Origin: Planctomycetota bacterium
Lineage (GTDB): Bacteria; Planctomycetota; Planctomycetia; Pirellulales; PNKZ01
Length of the DNA stretch: 64,000 bases
Assembly (NCBI GenBank): GCA_018242585.1
Contig: JAFEBQ010000033.1
Span: 62,001 to 126,000 of the forward strand
Reading direction: 5' to 3'
The notes under the pieces were generated by a model that saw only the letters and a list, made by a program, of their open reading frames with translations, did no database searches and was not told the DNA's origin. Positions 32,950-42,449 of the stretch are shown here, one piece after another (positions within the stretch are counted from its first letter, which is position 1; every line of letters begins with the position of its first letter). Made by a program: the position numbers and the translations under genes.

Positions 32950-34716
32950 TTGCTACGCACACATACTTGCGGCCAATTGCGGTCGGAACAGAACGGACAG
33001 ACCGTCACGCTTTGCGGTTGGATTGACAGCTACCGCGATCACGGCGGCGGGTTGTTCGTCGACCTGCGCGACCGTTACGGCAAGACGCAAATCGTTTTCA
33101 GTCCCGAAAGCGGCGCTGAAATCTTGGAAGCGGCCAAGTCATTGAGGTCTGAGGACGTGATCAGCGTCACCGGTCATGTCGCCCTGCGTCCCGAGGGGAC
33201 GGTCAACCCGAAGTTGCCGACGGGGACCGTCGAAGTCCGCGTCCGCCAGTTGAAAGTGCTGAACAAGAGCCTGGCACCGCCGTTCCTGCCGACCGTGGCC
33301 GAGTTGCCCGGCGAAGAGTTGCGACTGACGCACCGTTACTTGGACCTGCGGCGTCCGCGGCTGCAAGAGCTGCAAATCTTTCGGCATCGCATGACCAAAC
33401 TGGTGCGAGACTATTTCGACAAGCAAGGCTTCCTCGAAATTGAAACGCCAATCCTGGGTCGCAGCACGCCCGAAGGGGCGCGCGACTATTTGGTACCCAG
33501 CCGCGTGCATCAAGGCGCTTTCTATGCCTTGCCCCAATCGCCGCAAATCTACAAGCAGATTCTGATGGTGGCCGGCTTTGACCGGTACATGCAGATTGCC
33601 CGCTGCTTCCGCGATGAAGACCTACGCGCCGATCGCCAGCCCGAGTTCACCCAGGTCGACATCGAAATGTCGTTCGTCGAGCGCGAAGACATTTTGCAGA
33701 TGGTCGACGGGCTGGTGGCGTTCCTGATGCGCGACCTGCGCGGCGTTGAGCATCCGCTGCCGCTGCCTCGCTTGAGCTACGCCGAGGCAATGGAGAAATA
33801 CGGCAGCGACAAACCGGACCTGCGGTTCGGCATGCAACTGGTCGACATCGGCGACCTGGCCGCCAAGTGCGAGTTCGGCGTCTTCAAGACAACGATGGCC
33901 AATGGCGGTCGCGTGCGCGGCTTGTGTGCGCCGCAAGCGGCCGCGAAATACTCGCGCAAGACAATCGACGAGTTGACCGCGTTTGTTGGCGACTATAAAG
34001 CCAAGGGGCTGGCGTTCTTCCGCGTGACCGAGACGGGTCTCGACTCGCCGATCGCCAAGTTCTTCACGCCCGAGCAGCAGCAAGAAATCGTCGCCCGCAT
34101 GCAGGCCATGCCGGGAGACTTGCTGTTCTTCGTGGCCGACACGCCCAAGGTGACCAGCGCGGCGTTGGCGGCACTGCGCGTGCGTTTGGGGCGCGAGCTG
34201 CAGTTGTACGATCCACAGCAAATGCACTTTGCCTGGGTACTCGACTTCCCCTTGTTTACGTACAACGACGAGGAGAAGCGGTGGGACGCTGAACACCATC
34301 CGTTCTGCGATCCGGTGCCGGCCGACGTGCCCTACTTTGAAACCGACCCGGGCAAGATTCGCGCCCAGTCGTACGACTTGGTCATCAACGGCAACGAAGC
34401 CGCCAGCGGCAGCGTTCGTATCCACGACGCCGCGGTGCAGCAGCGCGTGTTCGACCTGTTGGGGATCAAATCCGAGGAAGCCGAGCAGCGGTTCGGCTGC
34501 TTGCTCGAAGCGTTGCGGTTTGGCGCGCCGCCGCACGCGGGCGTGGCGCTGGGTCTCGATCGTTGGGTGATGATGTTCACCGGTACCGACAGCATCCGCG
34601 ACGTGATCGCCTTCCCCAAGACGCAACGCGCGGCCGACCTGATGACCGGCGCGCCGAGCGAAGTCGACCTGAAGCAACTCCGCGACCTGCACATTCGCAC
34701 GGTGAAGACCGAGTAG
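32950..34716 (+). CDS. aspS: Aspartyl-tRNA synthetase (TTG start)
   Basis: This class II synthetase charges tRNA-Asp. It has the N-terminal OB fold ([19 protein letters not shown]), motif 1 around [20 protein letters not shown], motif 2 [19 protein letters not shown], the bacterial GAD insertion domain and motif 3 [16 protein letters not shown]. The frame is open from 32680, but the first 90 residues lie over a repeat element and have no synthetase character. The TTG at 32950, followed by [10 protein letters not shown], aligns with the usual start (M-R-T-x-x-C-G-x-L), has GAGG upstream and yields 588 residues, close to the 590 of E. coli. The assignment is certain and the start is well supported. 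Confidence 0.96.
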   Translation: MLRTHTCGQLRSEQNGQTVTLCGWIDSYRDHGGGLFVDLRDRYGKTQIVFSPESGAEILEAAKSLRSEDVISVTGHVALRPEGTVNPKLPTGTVEVRVRQLKVLNKSLAPPFLPTVAELPGEELRLTHRYLDLRRPRLQELQIFRHRMTKLVRDYFDKQGFLEIETPILGRSTPEGARDYLVPSRVHQGAFYALPQSPQIYKQILMVAGFDRYMQIARCFRDEDLRADRQPEFTQVDIEMSFVEREDILQMVDGLVAFLMRDLRGVEHPLPLPRLSYAEAMEKYGSDKPDLRFGMQLVDIGDLAAKCEFGVFKTTMANGGRVRGLCAPQAAAKYSRKTIDELTAFVGDYKAKGLAFFRVTETGLDSPIAKFFTPEQQQEIVARMQAMPGDLLFFVADTPKVTSAALAALRVRLGRELQLYDPQQMHFAWVLDFPLFTYNDEEKRWDAEHHPFCDPVPADVPYFETDPGKIRAQSYDLVINGNEAASGSVRIHDAAVQQRVFDLLGIKSEEAEQRFGCLLEALRFGAPPHAGVALGLDRWVMMFTGTDSIRDVIAFPKTQRAADLMTGAPSEVDLKQLRDLHIRTVKTE

Positions 34717-34747
34717 CTCTGAAGTGTCGAAAGCGGCCTGGCCCAAA

Positions 34748-34877
34748 CCCTTCTCCCCCGGGGAGAAGGTGACGGCGCTAGCCGGCGGATGAGGGTCGCG
34801 CGTCACTCTTGTGCGACTCAAGCTACGATGTTGACCCTCATCCGGCCTTTGGCCACCTTCTCCCGGAGGGAGAAGGG
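34748..34877. repeat. Family E palindromic element, copy 2
   Basis: This 130-bp element begins CCCTTCTCCC with hairpin to GGGAGAAGG, a second hairpin, then GGATGAGGGTC. The right end is the inverted form (GACCCTCATCCGG ... GGGAGAAGGG). The second hairpins differ in sequence between the two ends (ACGGCGCTAGCCG against GGCCAAAGGCC). Confidence 0.88.
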
Positions 34878-34922
34878 CTGCTTCACGCTCAGTGATGATG
34901 GTTGCGCGACAATTGTGCATCG

Positions 34923-36008
34923 CTATTTTGGCGCTGGCGGCGCTGGGATCGTGTGCTTCGCAAAGCCTGTCGACTCGCGGATGTGTTCTCCACCGTCGTC
35001 CACCCACGTAACGATTGCCGCCAACTCCGGGCGCGCTTCGATGAACTGCAAGCCGCGCTCGGGCCCCAGCACGCACACGGCGGTGGCCACGCTGTCGGCG
35101 GTCAGGCAATCGCGCGCAATCACCGTGGCCGACGCCCGCGTCGTCAGGCCCAAGCCCGTGCGCGGGTCGACGATGTGTGAATAGCGCTGGCCATTCAGTT
35201 CGACGAACTGGTAGGCATCGCCCGAGGTCGTGACGGCGGCGTTGGCCAGTTGCACCCAGCGCAAGGCTTCGCGCGTTTCGCCGCGCGGGGCGACGCCCAG
35301 TTTCCAGCCAGCGGCTCCTGGCGGCGGATCGCCGGCGCCAATGTCGCCGCTGGCGTCGACCAGCACGCGCGTTACACCCAAGGCCCGCGCCGCCGCCAAT
35401 CCTTGGTCGACGGCGTAGCCCATCGCGATCCCGCCCAGGTCGAGCCGTATGCCCGGGCGTTCGAGCCGGACGGTGTGCCGCTCGGCATCGAGGTGAATCG
35501 CCTGATAGCCGACCGCCGTTCGGGCTTCGGTCAACCGATCGGCTGAAGGAAACTCTTTCATCCGCCGCGCGCGCCGCCACAGTCGCACCAATGGTCCGAC
35601 CGTCACATCGAACGCCCCGTCGCTGTCGGCCGAGAGCTTTTGCGACGCGACCAGTACCCGCCACAGGTCGTCGCTGGCTCGGACCGATTGGCCCGAGCCG
35701 GCGGTGTCGCTCAGCCGCGAGAGCTCGCTCTTAGGGTCGTAATCGCTGAGGAGTGAATTCAGTTCGGCGAAGCGGCGATAAATGGCGTCGGCGGCACGGT
35801 TTGCAGTCGTTTCATCGGCAGCATACAATGTCACGTCAACTGGCACGCCCATGTGAATTTCGCGTCGGCGATAGCGCGCCAGCGCGGGTTCTTCTGCCAC
35901 GGCATGGCAGGGGGCCAATTGCCCAACGACGAAGCAGGCGAAAGCACAAGCCGCGACCAAGCGTCGCCGTACCCCGAGCTTGCTGTTTCGATTAGGGTGG
36001 GACGCCAT
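34923..36008 (-). CDS. FAD:protein FMN transferase (ApbE-like), secreted
   Basis: This 361-residue protein has a signal peptide ([22 protein letters not shown], ending near residue 38) and ApbE features: [64 protein letters not shown] and [12 protein letters not shown]. ApbE enzymes attach FMN to Thr or Ser of flavoproteins such as NqrB/C and RnfG in the periplasm. No flavoprotein substrate gene is nearby. The ATG at 36008 begins the signal peptide; it is divergent from the SUMF1-like gene with a gap of only about 41 bases. Confidence 0.9.
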   Translation of the reverse strand: MASHPNRNSKLGVRRRLVAACAFACFVVGQLAPCHAVAEEPALARYRRREIHMGVPVDVTLYAADETTANRAADAIYRRFAELNSLLSDYDPKSELSRLSDTAGSGQSVRASDDLWRVLVASQKLSADSDGAFDVTVGPLVRLWRRARRMKEFPSADRLTEARTAVGYQAIHLDAERHTVRLERPGIRLDLGGIAMGYAVDQGLAAARALGVTRVLVDASGDIGAGDPPPGAAGWKLGVAPRGETREALRWVQLANAAVTTSGDAYQFVELNGQRYSHIVDPRTGLGLTTRASATVIARDCLTADSVATAVCVLGPERGLQFIEARPELAAIVTWVDDGGEHIRESTGFAKHTIPAPPAPK

Positions 36009-36049
36009 GGTTGCCGGCCCGAATTTCTTCAGGACGAGGTTTGTTGAAC

Positions 36050-37183
36050 GTGACGAATTCAAACGATCTGATTTGCCAAGCGGGTGTTCAATCACGCCGC
36101 TTGTTTGCCGACCGGTGCAGCCTACTGACAAACTTTGCCGCGCGGCAAGCGGCGGGCGCGGCTTTGTTGGCAATTCTATTTGCCGGCGCTGGTGCGAGCG
36201 ACGCCCTGGCAGCCAAGCCGGTGCTGGACGTGCCCGACGCCAATGCGGCGACCGAAGCCGAGATGAAGCCCTATACCGACAAGATCAACAACACCTCGGC
36301 CACGTTCGAGATGGTGCCGATTCGCGGCGGGACGTTTCGCATGGGAAGTCCCGACAGCGAAGCCAAACGCAAGGCCGACGAAGGCCCGGTACACGAGGTG
36401 AAGATTTCGCCCTTCTGGATGGGTAAGTACGAAGTCACCTGGGACGAGTACGAGATATTCATGTTCCAACTGGACATCCACCAGCGGAACATTCGCCAAG
36501 AAGACCCCTCGCCGCTCGACAAGCTGGCCGATGCTTTGGTCCGCCCGACCAAGCCTTATACCGACATGACTTTCGGCATGGGCAAGGAGCGGAACCCCGC
36601 GATCAGCATGACCCAGCACGCGGCCAAAAAGTATTGCGAATGGCTCAGCGCCAAGACGGGCCGGTACTATCGCTTGCCGACCGAGGCCGAATGGGAATAC
36701 GCCTGTCGCGCCGGGACAACCACCAAGTATTCGTTCGGCGACGATGAATCGAAGCTAGGCGACTACGCCTGGTACTACGAAAATAGCGAGGAAAAGTACC
36801 AGAAAGTCGGTCAGAAGAAGCCCAATCCTTGGGGCTTGTACGACATGCACGGCAACGTGTGCGAGTGGTGCGCCGACGGTTACGACGCCAACTTCTACGC
36901 ACAGGGGGCCGGCAAGGTCGAGACCGACCCATTTGACGTTCCCAAGGTGATCGAGCCGTGCGTGGTGCGCGGCGGCTCGTGGGACGACGATCCCGAGCAA
37001 TTGCGCAGCGCGGCCCGTCGCGGTTCGCACAAAGATTGGAAGCAGCAGGATCCTCAGATTCCGCAAAGCGTCTGGTACTACACCGATGCCCAGTTCGTTG
37101 GCATCCGTGTCGTCCGGCCGTTGCAAGAACCGCCAGCCGACAAGAAAGCCCAATACGGCATGGACGACAAAACCCGCAACTAG
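36050..37183 (+). CDS. SUMF1/formylglycine-generating-enzyme-like protein, secreted, catalytic Cys pair absent
   Basis: This protein of about 377 residues has a hydrophobic export segment ([17 protein letters not shown]) and a full SUMF1 (C-type-lectin-like) domain: [69 protein letters not shown] and [21 protein letters not shown]. True formylglycine-generating enzymes carry two cysteines after the RGGS motif; here that stretch has Asp residues, so sulfatase activation is unlikely and a binding or other role is possible. The start is read as GTG at 36050. A Gfo-type oxidoreductase gene follows after 123 bases. Confidence 0.88.
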   Translation: MTNSNDLICQAGVQSRRLFADRCSLLTNFAARQAAGAALLAILFAGAGASDALAAKPVLDVPDANAATEAEMKPYTDKINNTSATFEMVPIRGGTFRMGSPDSEAKRKADEGPVHEVKISPFWMGKYEVTWDEYEIFMFQLDIHQRNIRQEDPSPLDKLADALVRPTKPYTDMTFGMGKERNPAISMTQHAAKKYCEWLSAKTGRYYRLPTEAEWEYACRAGTTTKYSFGDDESKLGDYAWYYENSEEKYQKVGQKKPNPWGLYDMHGNVCEWCADGYDANFYAQGAGKVETDPFDVPKVIEPCVVRGGSWDDDPEQLRSAARRGSHKDWKQQDPQIPQSVWYYTDAQFVGIRVVRPLQEPPADKKAQYGMDDKTRN

Positions 37184-37306
37184 TGATTGGCGCTACGCGC
37201 GAGTCAGCCTTCTGCCCTTGGTCATTGAGACTTGGTCATCGGTCATTTGTTTGAAAGCATTACCCCCCCTCCGCTTTTCCATCATCCCGCCTTTGGAGAA
37301 TCGAAC

Positions 37307-38647
37307 ATGAGCAAGATCTGGACGCCCGGCGCTGTTCCTTCGCGCCGTGATTTCCTGCGCACGTCGTCGGTCGCGGTGGCCGGCGCTACGGCGCTTGGCG
37401 CGTTGTCGGCCCGCGCCGCCGACGAGAAGCCGTTGCCCAAGCCCCATGTCGGTGGCGGCGATCTGATCCGCATCGGGCTGATCGGCTGCGGCGGTCGTGG
37501 CACTGGCGCGGCGAACCAGGCCTTGCAGGCTGACCCGAACGTCAAGCTGGTGGCGGTGGGCGATGCGTTTCAGGATCGGCTCGACAGCGCGTTGAAGAGC
37601 ATCGAGAAACTTGGCGCGTCAAAAGTCGATGTGCCCCAGGAACGCCGCTTTGTCGGCTTTGACGCCTACAAGCAGGTGCTCACCTCGGGGGTCGACCTGG
37701 TGATCCTGGCCACGCCTCCGGGCTTCCGGCCGATTCACTTTTCGGCGGCTGTTGCGGCCGGCAAGCACGTGTTCATGGAAAAGCCGGTGGCGGTCGACGC
37801 CCCAGGCGTGCGGATGGTCATCGACTCGGCCCGCCAGGCCAAGGAAAAAGGGCTAGCCGTCGGCGTCGGCTTGCAACGCCGGCACCAGTTGACCTACCTG
37901 GAAACGATTAAGCGTATTCACGACGGCGCGATTGGCGACGTCGTGTCACAGCGCGTCTACTGGAACGGTGCTGGCGTGTGGGTCAAGAAGCGCGCCGATC
38001 TGGTCAAGGCCAAGCCGGACCTGACCGAAATGGAATACCAGATGCGCAACTGGTACTACTTCAACTGGCTGTGCGGCGATCACATCTGCGAGCAGCACAT
38101 CCACAACCTGGACGTCGGCTGTTGGGTCAAGAACGGCTGGCCGATCAAGGCCGAAGGGATGGGCGGTCGTCAGGTCCGCACCGGCGAAGACTATGGCGAG
38201 ATTTATGATCACCACGCCGTCGAATACGAATTCGAAGACGGTTCGCGGATGTTCAGCTACTGCCGTCACATTCCCAAGTGCTGGGACAGCGTGACCGAGC
38301 ACGCCCAAGGGACCAAGGGTGTGGCCGACGTCAGCGCCGCGTCGATCAAGACCGGCGAGGACCAATGGCGGTATCGCGGCGAGAAGAACAACCCGTACCA
38401 GACCGAGCACGACGACTTGATCGCCAGCATTCGATCGGGCGCTCCGATCAATGAAGGGGAACGGGGCGCGCTCAGCTCGATGGTGGCGGTGCTGGGCCGT
38501 ATGTGTACCTACTCGGGCCAGATGATCAAGTGGGAAGACGCGCTGAACTCGAACATCAGCCTGGCCCCGAGCGAGTACTCGTGGAGCGCCGAACCGCCCA
38601 AGGCGGCGGTCGCCGTCCCCGGCGTGACGCAGGTCTTGAAAGCCTAA
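37307..38647 (+). CDS. Tat-exported Gfo/Idh/MocA-family oxidoreductase
   Basis: This 446-residue NAD(P)-dependent dehydrogenase-like protein has a twin-arginine signal (SRRDFLRTSSVAVAGATALG) at about residues 12-31. The Rossmann fold IRIGLIGCGGRGTGAAN follows, then the family EKPVAVD motif (Lys of the catalytic EKP) and GDHICEQHIHNLDVGCWV in the C-terminal domain. Such exported oxidoreductases are expanded in planctomycetes and act on sugars or cyclitols, with unknown substrate here. GGAG precedes the ATG at 37307; upstream in-frame sequence lacks the Tat motif. A strong terminator follows the stop. Confidence 0.95.
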   Translation: MSKIWTPGAVPSRRDFLRTSSVAVAGATALGALSARAADEKPLPKPHVGGGDLIRIGLIGCGGRGTGAANQALQADPNVKLVAVGDAFQDRLDSALKSIEKLGASKVDVPQERRFVGFDAYKQVLTSGVDLVILATPPGFRPIHFSAAVAAGKHVFMEKPVAVDAPGVRMVIDSARQAKEKGLAVGVGLQRRHQLTYLETIKRIHDGAIGDVVSQRVYWNGAGVWVKKRADLVKAKPDLTEMEYQMRNWYYFNWLCGDHICEQHIHNLDVGCWVKNGWPIKAEGMGGRQVRTGEDYGEIYDHHAVEYEFEDGSRMFSYCRHIPKCWDSVTEHAQGTKGVADVSAASIKTGEDQWRYRGEKNNPYQTEHDDLIASIRSGAPINEGERGALSSMVAVLGRMCTYSGQMIKWEDALNSNISLAPSEYSWSAEPPKAAVAVPGVTQVLKA

Positions 38648-38683
38648 GGCCACGACGGTTCGCAAAACTTGATGTCGCAACGG

Positions 38684-38716
38684 AAAGCCGCGCTGGGCAA
38701 CCAGCGCGGCTTTTTT
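38684..38716 (+). terminator. Rho-independent terminator after the Gfo-family gene
   Basis: The stem AAGCCGCGCTGG / CCAGCGCGGCTT with loop GCAA runs into a T-run, 36 bases after the stop codon at 38647. Confidence 0.93.
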
Positions 38717-38730
38717 CATGGAAACAGTCC

Positions 38731-38883
38731 GGGTGGCCCGGCCGCTTGCGGCCGTGGTCGCGTCAGCGACGAGAAGAACGCGCGAGCGTACAATCGCTGC
38801 GTCGAAATCTTCAATGGCCATGAACCGAGCGAAACGTCTTTCTTGTTGCTTCGCAACCGCGGCCGCAAGCGGCCGGGCCATCC
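38731..38883. repeat. Family D double-hairpin element
   Basis: This 153-bp element has ends GG(G/A)TGGCCCGGCCGCTTGCGGCCG. Each end continues with a second hairpin that differs: GTCGC/GCGAC on the left and GTTGC/GCAAC on the right, both changed on both arms so that pairing is kept. The architecture is the same as family B. Confidence 0.85.
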
Positions 38884-39020
38884 GATAGTCAGTAAGTTGT
38901 GCTGCAAAAAATCTAAGCAGTGCTGTCAGTCCTTGCCAGCACGCCTGATCTTGGCGCACTGGGGCAAAGCGGGTCTCATGTCGCGGCTGTTCATCCATCG
39001 CCCTGCCGCGAGAGCTTGCC

Positions 39021-40175
39021 ATGCGCGTCTGCATGTTTACCGAGACGGCGCTGCCCAAGGTGGGCGGCCAGGAAGTGGTCGTCGACGCGCTGAGTCGCGC
39101 CCTCTCGGCTCGCGGACACCAGATCACGGTGTTGGCCCAGCGGCCGCGCTGGCGGTACAAGGTCGACGACGCGCGGTATCCCTATCCCGTCTTCCGGCAT
39201 CCGCGGTTCTGGTCGACGCACCGCTTCGTTGACTTTTATCGCCGCTACCTGGTGCAACACTACCGACGTCATCCATTTGACGTGCTGCATTGCCATAGCG
39301 TCTATCCGACCGGGTATTTGTCGTCGCTGGTCCGCGAGCAACTCGGCGTGCCGGTGGTCATCACCAGCCACGGTGGCGACGTGTACGCGGGCAACGCCCG
39401 GCTGCGCAAGCGCGGCCTGCCCGAGCGGTTCTCGCAGTCGCTGCGCGCCGCCGACGCCTTGGTGGCAATCAGCCGATTCAATGCCGCCGAGTTCGACAAG
39501 CTCGACGCGCGGCATGCACCCACGATTCAGATTCCCAACGGCGTCGATCTGGCCCCGTTCGCGATTCGGCCGCCGCGACCGGCGCAACTCGATGCGAGGG
39601 TTGAAGCTGGCAAGTATGTGCTCTTTCTCGGCCGTTTAAGCCGGCGAAAAGGCGTCGACTTGCTGATCGAAGCAATGGCCCAGTTGGCGGCGAAGCATCC
39701 AGGGTTGATCCTGGTCGTCGCCGGCGATGGTGACGAACGCGAAGAGTTGGAAGCCGTCGTCCGCGAGCGCGGCCTGGCACGGCAGATCGTCTTCACCGGC
39801 ACGGTGCGCGGCGAGGCCAAGACGTGGCTGCTGCAAAACGCCCTGACGCTAGTCGTGGCATCGCGCGGCTGGGAAGCGTTCGGCCTGGTCGTGGTCGAAG
39901 CCTACGCCGCCGGCCGACCGGCGATCGTCACGGACCTGCCGGGACTCGCCGACTTGATTGAACCCGAGCAAACGGGCCTGGTCGTGCCGGCTGAAAGTTC
40001 GGGCGCTCTCGCCGGGGCGATTGACCGGCTGGTGTCCGACCCGGCGCTGGCCGACCGCTGGGGCGTGCGAGCAGCGGCGCTGGCCCAACAGTATTCCTGG
40101 GCCCACGTCGCCCAGTGGCATGAAGCCCTCTACGGCGAGTTGCTAGCAAAGCATCGCCAGCGCGCGGCTGCCTAG
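39021..40175 (+). CDS. GT4-family glycosyltransferase
   Basis: This 384-residue GT-B enzyme starts MRVCMFTETALPKVGGQEVV and has DVLHCHSVYPTGYLSSL, a GGDVYAGNARLRKRGLPERF acceptor loop, IPNGVDLAPF at the domain junction, the donor-site LFLGRLSRRKGVDLLIEAMA and the E-x7-E motif EAFGLVVVEAYAAGRP. It probably adds a sugar to an envelope glycolipid or polysaccharide. It stands alone between two repeat elements. Confidence 0.94.
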   Translation: MRVCMFTETALPKVGGQEVVVDALSRALSARGHQITVLAQRPRWRYKVDDARYPYPVFRHPRFWSTHRFVDFYRRYLVQHYRRHPFDVLHCHSVYPTGYLSSLVREQLGVPVVITSHGGDVYAGNARLRKRGLPERFSQSLRAADALVAISRFNAAEFDKLDARHAPTIQIPNGVDLAPFAIRPPRPAQLDARVEAGKYVLFLGRLSRRKGVDLLIEAMAQLAAKHPGLILVVAGDGDEREELEAVVRERGLARQIVFTGTVRGEAKTWLLQNALTLVVASRGWEAFGLVVVEAYAAGRPAIVTDLPGLADLIEPEQTGLVVPAESSGALAGAIDRLVSDPALADRWGVRAAALAQQYSWAHVAQWHEALYGELLAKHRQRAAA

Positions 40176-40189
40176 TCGCAACTCGCGAG

Positions 40190-40272
40190 GGGTGCCATGC
40201 TCAAGCCCTCAAGGCTTGAGCATGCTGTATGATGCTTCACATGCTCAAACAAGAAGTTTGAGCATGGCACCC
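40190..40272. repeat. Family A 83-bp inverted-end element, copy 2
   Basis: The ends are GGGTGCCATGCTCAAGC and the inverted GGGTGCCATGCTCAAAC (15 identical bases). It begins 15 bases after the stop of the glycosyltransferase gene. The sequence between the two inner hairpins differs from copy 1. Confidence 0.9.
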
Positions 40273-40442
40273 GACGTTCAGGTGCAGCGGTCATTGGTCC
40301 ATGCTGGCAAGGCTTCCGCAGCGTGACTTTTCCGACTGGGGGAAATTTGCCGATTCTCCGGCCGCTCTCTGGCCGATGATAGATGAGTACGCTCCGTTAC
40401 TCGCCAATCATCGGTCTGAATTCCTTGCCGTGAGAGGTCGCT

Positions 40443-40739
40443 ATGGCTCGCCGCTCGCTTCTGTGGGGCTTGATCGTCGCTGGGTTCATCGGCACCGGCT
40501 GCTCGATGTGCCGCCACCCGTACGATTACTGCGGTGCGGTGATCGACGAAGATGGCCACGGTTATGGCTGGAACGAGCGTCGTGGTTCGATCCTGGGAAG
40601 CGACCCGCGGGCCGCTCAGAACGTCACCGACGAAGAGGTCGAGCCGCGCCAGGAGCCGACTCCGGCCGCCGAACCACTGCCCAATGACGAGGCCCCGCGT
40701 CCGCCGGCCCGGCTCTCGCGTCGGGCGATGCGCTCATAG
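40443..40739 (+). CDS. Small lipoprotein-like protein, unknown
   Basis: This 98-residue protein begins MARRSLLWGLIVAGFIGTGC, a short signal peptide ending at an imperfect lipobox (Cys20, with Gly instead of a branched residue at -3). The mature part is Cys/Tyr/Pro-rich near the N-terminus (CRHPYDYCGAVIDEDGHGYGW) and Pro/Glu-rich afterwards. I recognise no domain. It may be a small envelope lipoprotein. Confidence 0.75.
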   Translation: MARRSLLWGLIVAGFIGTGCSMCRHPYDYCGAVIDEDGHGYGWNERRGSILGSDPRAAQNVTDEEVEPRQEPTPAAEPLPNDEAPRPPARLSRRAMRS

Positions 40740-40802
40740 GCAACTTCTGACGCTCCCTTGTCGCCTACACGGCGACTCCTCGCAGGCCATCGGCTCTCTT
40801 TT

Positions 40803-40885
40803 GCCCGATCGCGCGCTGGACAGTGCTAGCGTGGCGTGTTGTAATCGCGGGGCACCATTTTCACGGTCAGCACGCGCGATCGGGG
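40803..40885. promoter_or_regulatory. Long inverted repeat upstream of the Nramp-like gene
   Basis: CCCGATCGCGCG at 40804-40815 is repeated in inverted form at about 40873-40884, with about 57 bases between. The repeat could make a leader hairpin or a protein-binding site for the transporter gene that starts at about 40956. It is unlike the double-hairpin elements elsewhere. Confidence 0.45.
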
Positions 40886-40955
40886 GCGATTCTTCGTCTC
40901 GTGTTCTGTCGCGATGCCGGCATGCCCAACCTACTCAGCGATTGCGACTCTGCTT

Positions 40956-42449
40956 ATGCCCGAACGACCTGTGCCGGCGGCTGCTGACGAAACTGGAACG
41001 CTGGCCGCACCGACCACGCCGTGGGGCATTCTCCAGCGACTGGGGCCGGGCCTGATCATTGCCGCCTCGATCGTCGGCTCGGGGGAACTGATCCTCACGA
41101 CCAAGACCGGGGCCGAAGCAGGCTACTCGCTGCTGTGGCTGATCCTGATCGGCTGCGTGGTCAAAGTTTTTGTCCAGGTCGAGATCGGCCGGTTCACCAT
41201 CGTCGAAGGTCGCTCGACGATGGAAGCCATGAACATGGTCCAGCCGAAGCTTGGTGTGAGCTGGATGGTCTGGTTCTGGCTGGCGATGTTCCTCACCTCG
41301 CTGGCGCAGTTGGGGGGCATTTGTGGCGGCGTCGGCCAGTCGTTGGCCATGACGTTTCCGCTGCGCGGCGACTTTATCGATCACCTGCAAACCGGCGCGG
41401 CCATGCCGGTCATCAACGGCTTCTCCGACATCTCCATCGCCAAGCTGCAGCAAGTGCTGACCTGTGACGACGTGGTCTGGAGCATCATCGTCGCCGTGGC
41501 CACTTCGGTCATGCTTGTCCTGGGCCGGTACAATCTGATTCAAACAGTCTCGACGATCCTCGTGGCCGGGTTCACGCTGGTCACGATGTTCGACGTCGCG
41601 GCCCTGCCATTCTTCAGCGACATCGAACTCTCGTGGGCCGATATTCGTCACGGGCTGTCGTTCCACTTGCCCGAGAAAGTCGGCAAGGACGACCCGCTGG
41701 TCACGGCCTTGGCGACGTTTGGCATCATTGGCGTGGGAGCCAACGAGCTGATCGCTTATCCGTATTGGTGCTTGGAAAAAGGCTACGCCAGTTTCGTCGG
41801 TGTGCGCAACGCGGGCGCTGACTGGGCCGAGCGAGCGCGGGGCTGGCTGCGGGTGATGCGTTGGGACTCGTGGTGCTCGATGGTGATCTACACCTTTGCC
41901 ACGATCGCCTTTTACATGCTCGGCGCGGCGGTGCTCAACAAGCGCGGACTGGACATGACCGGCTTCAAACTGGTCTACAACCTGGCGGCCATGTACACCG
42001 ACGTCTTCGGCCGGGCCGGACAGTACGTGTTTCTGATCGGCGCATTCGCGGTGCTATATTCGACGTTCTTCGTGGCGCTGGCTGGCCACTCGCGGGTGGT
42101 GGCCGATGCGCTGCGCGCGTTCCATCTGGGGGCGCGAACCGAGGCGGATCGCCAATGGTGGGTCAAGCTGCTGAGCGGTGCGTTCCCGATCATTTGCCTG
42201 CTCTGCTACATCTTTTGGCGCGATCCGGGCCGGCTGGTGGCCTGGAGCGGGTTCATGCAGACACTGATGCTGCCCATGCTGGGTGGAATGGCGATCTGGA
42301 ATCGCTACAAGCACTGCGACCCGCGCGTGGCGCCGGGGCGCTTGTGGGACGTGATGCTGTGGATCTCGATGGGAGCGATGGTGGTGGTGGGCGTGTGGGC
42401 GGTTTACGCCAACTTGCTCGCGCCCCATGCTCAACTGCTGGCCGATTAG
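40956..42449 (+). CDS. Nramp-related transporter lacking canonical metal-binding motifs
   Basis: This membrane protein of about 497 residues has eleven or so helices and the overall LeuT-type Nramp sequence pattern. In canonical Nramp proteins helix 1 holds DPGN and helix 6 holds MPHN, which bind Mn or Fe. Here helix 1 has GSGE (residues 41-44, IIAASIVGSGELILTTKTG) and helix 6 has VGANELIAYPYW, so the Asp and Met ligands are both missing. The substrate is therefore probably not Mn2+ or Fe2+; an Nramp-related Mg2+ or organic-solute role is possible. The start is taken at the ATG 40956; 40914 is an alternative. The stop codon overlaps the stop of the convergent VanZ gene. Confidence 0.88.
   Translation: MPERPVPAAADETGTLAAPTTPWGILQRLGPGLIIAASIVGSGELILTTKTGAEAGYSLLWLILIGCVVKVFVQVEIGRFTIVEGRSTMEAMNMVQPKLGVSWMVWFWLAMFLTSLAQLGGICGGVGQSLAMTFPLRGDFIDHLQTGAAMPVINGFSDISIAKLQQVLTCDDVVWSIIVAVATSVMLVLGRYNLIQTVSTILVAGFTLVTMFDVAALPFFSDIELSWADIRHGLSFHLPEKVGKDDPLVTALATFGIIGVGANELIAYPYWCLEKGYASFVGVRNAGADWAERARGWLRVMRWDSWCSMVIYTFATIAFYMLGAAVLNKRGLDMTGFKLVYNLAAMYTDVFGRAGQYVFLIGAFAVLYSTFFVALAGHSRVVADALRAFHLGARTEADRQWWVKLLSGAFPIICLLCYIFWRDPGRLVAWSGFMQTLMLPMLGGMAIWNRYKHCDPRVAPGRLWDVMLWISMGAMVVVGVWAVYANLLAPHAQLLAD

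Noticed and set aside
33622-35664. 680-codon minus-strand frame
   Set aside because: It lies antisense to aspS and overlaps the ApbE-like gene in another frame, and its sequence is low-quality His/Arg/Gln-rich.
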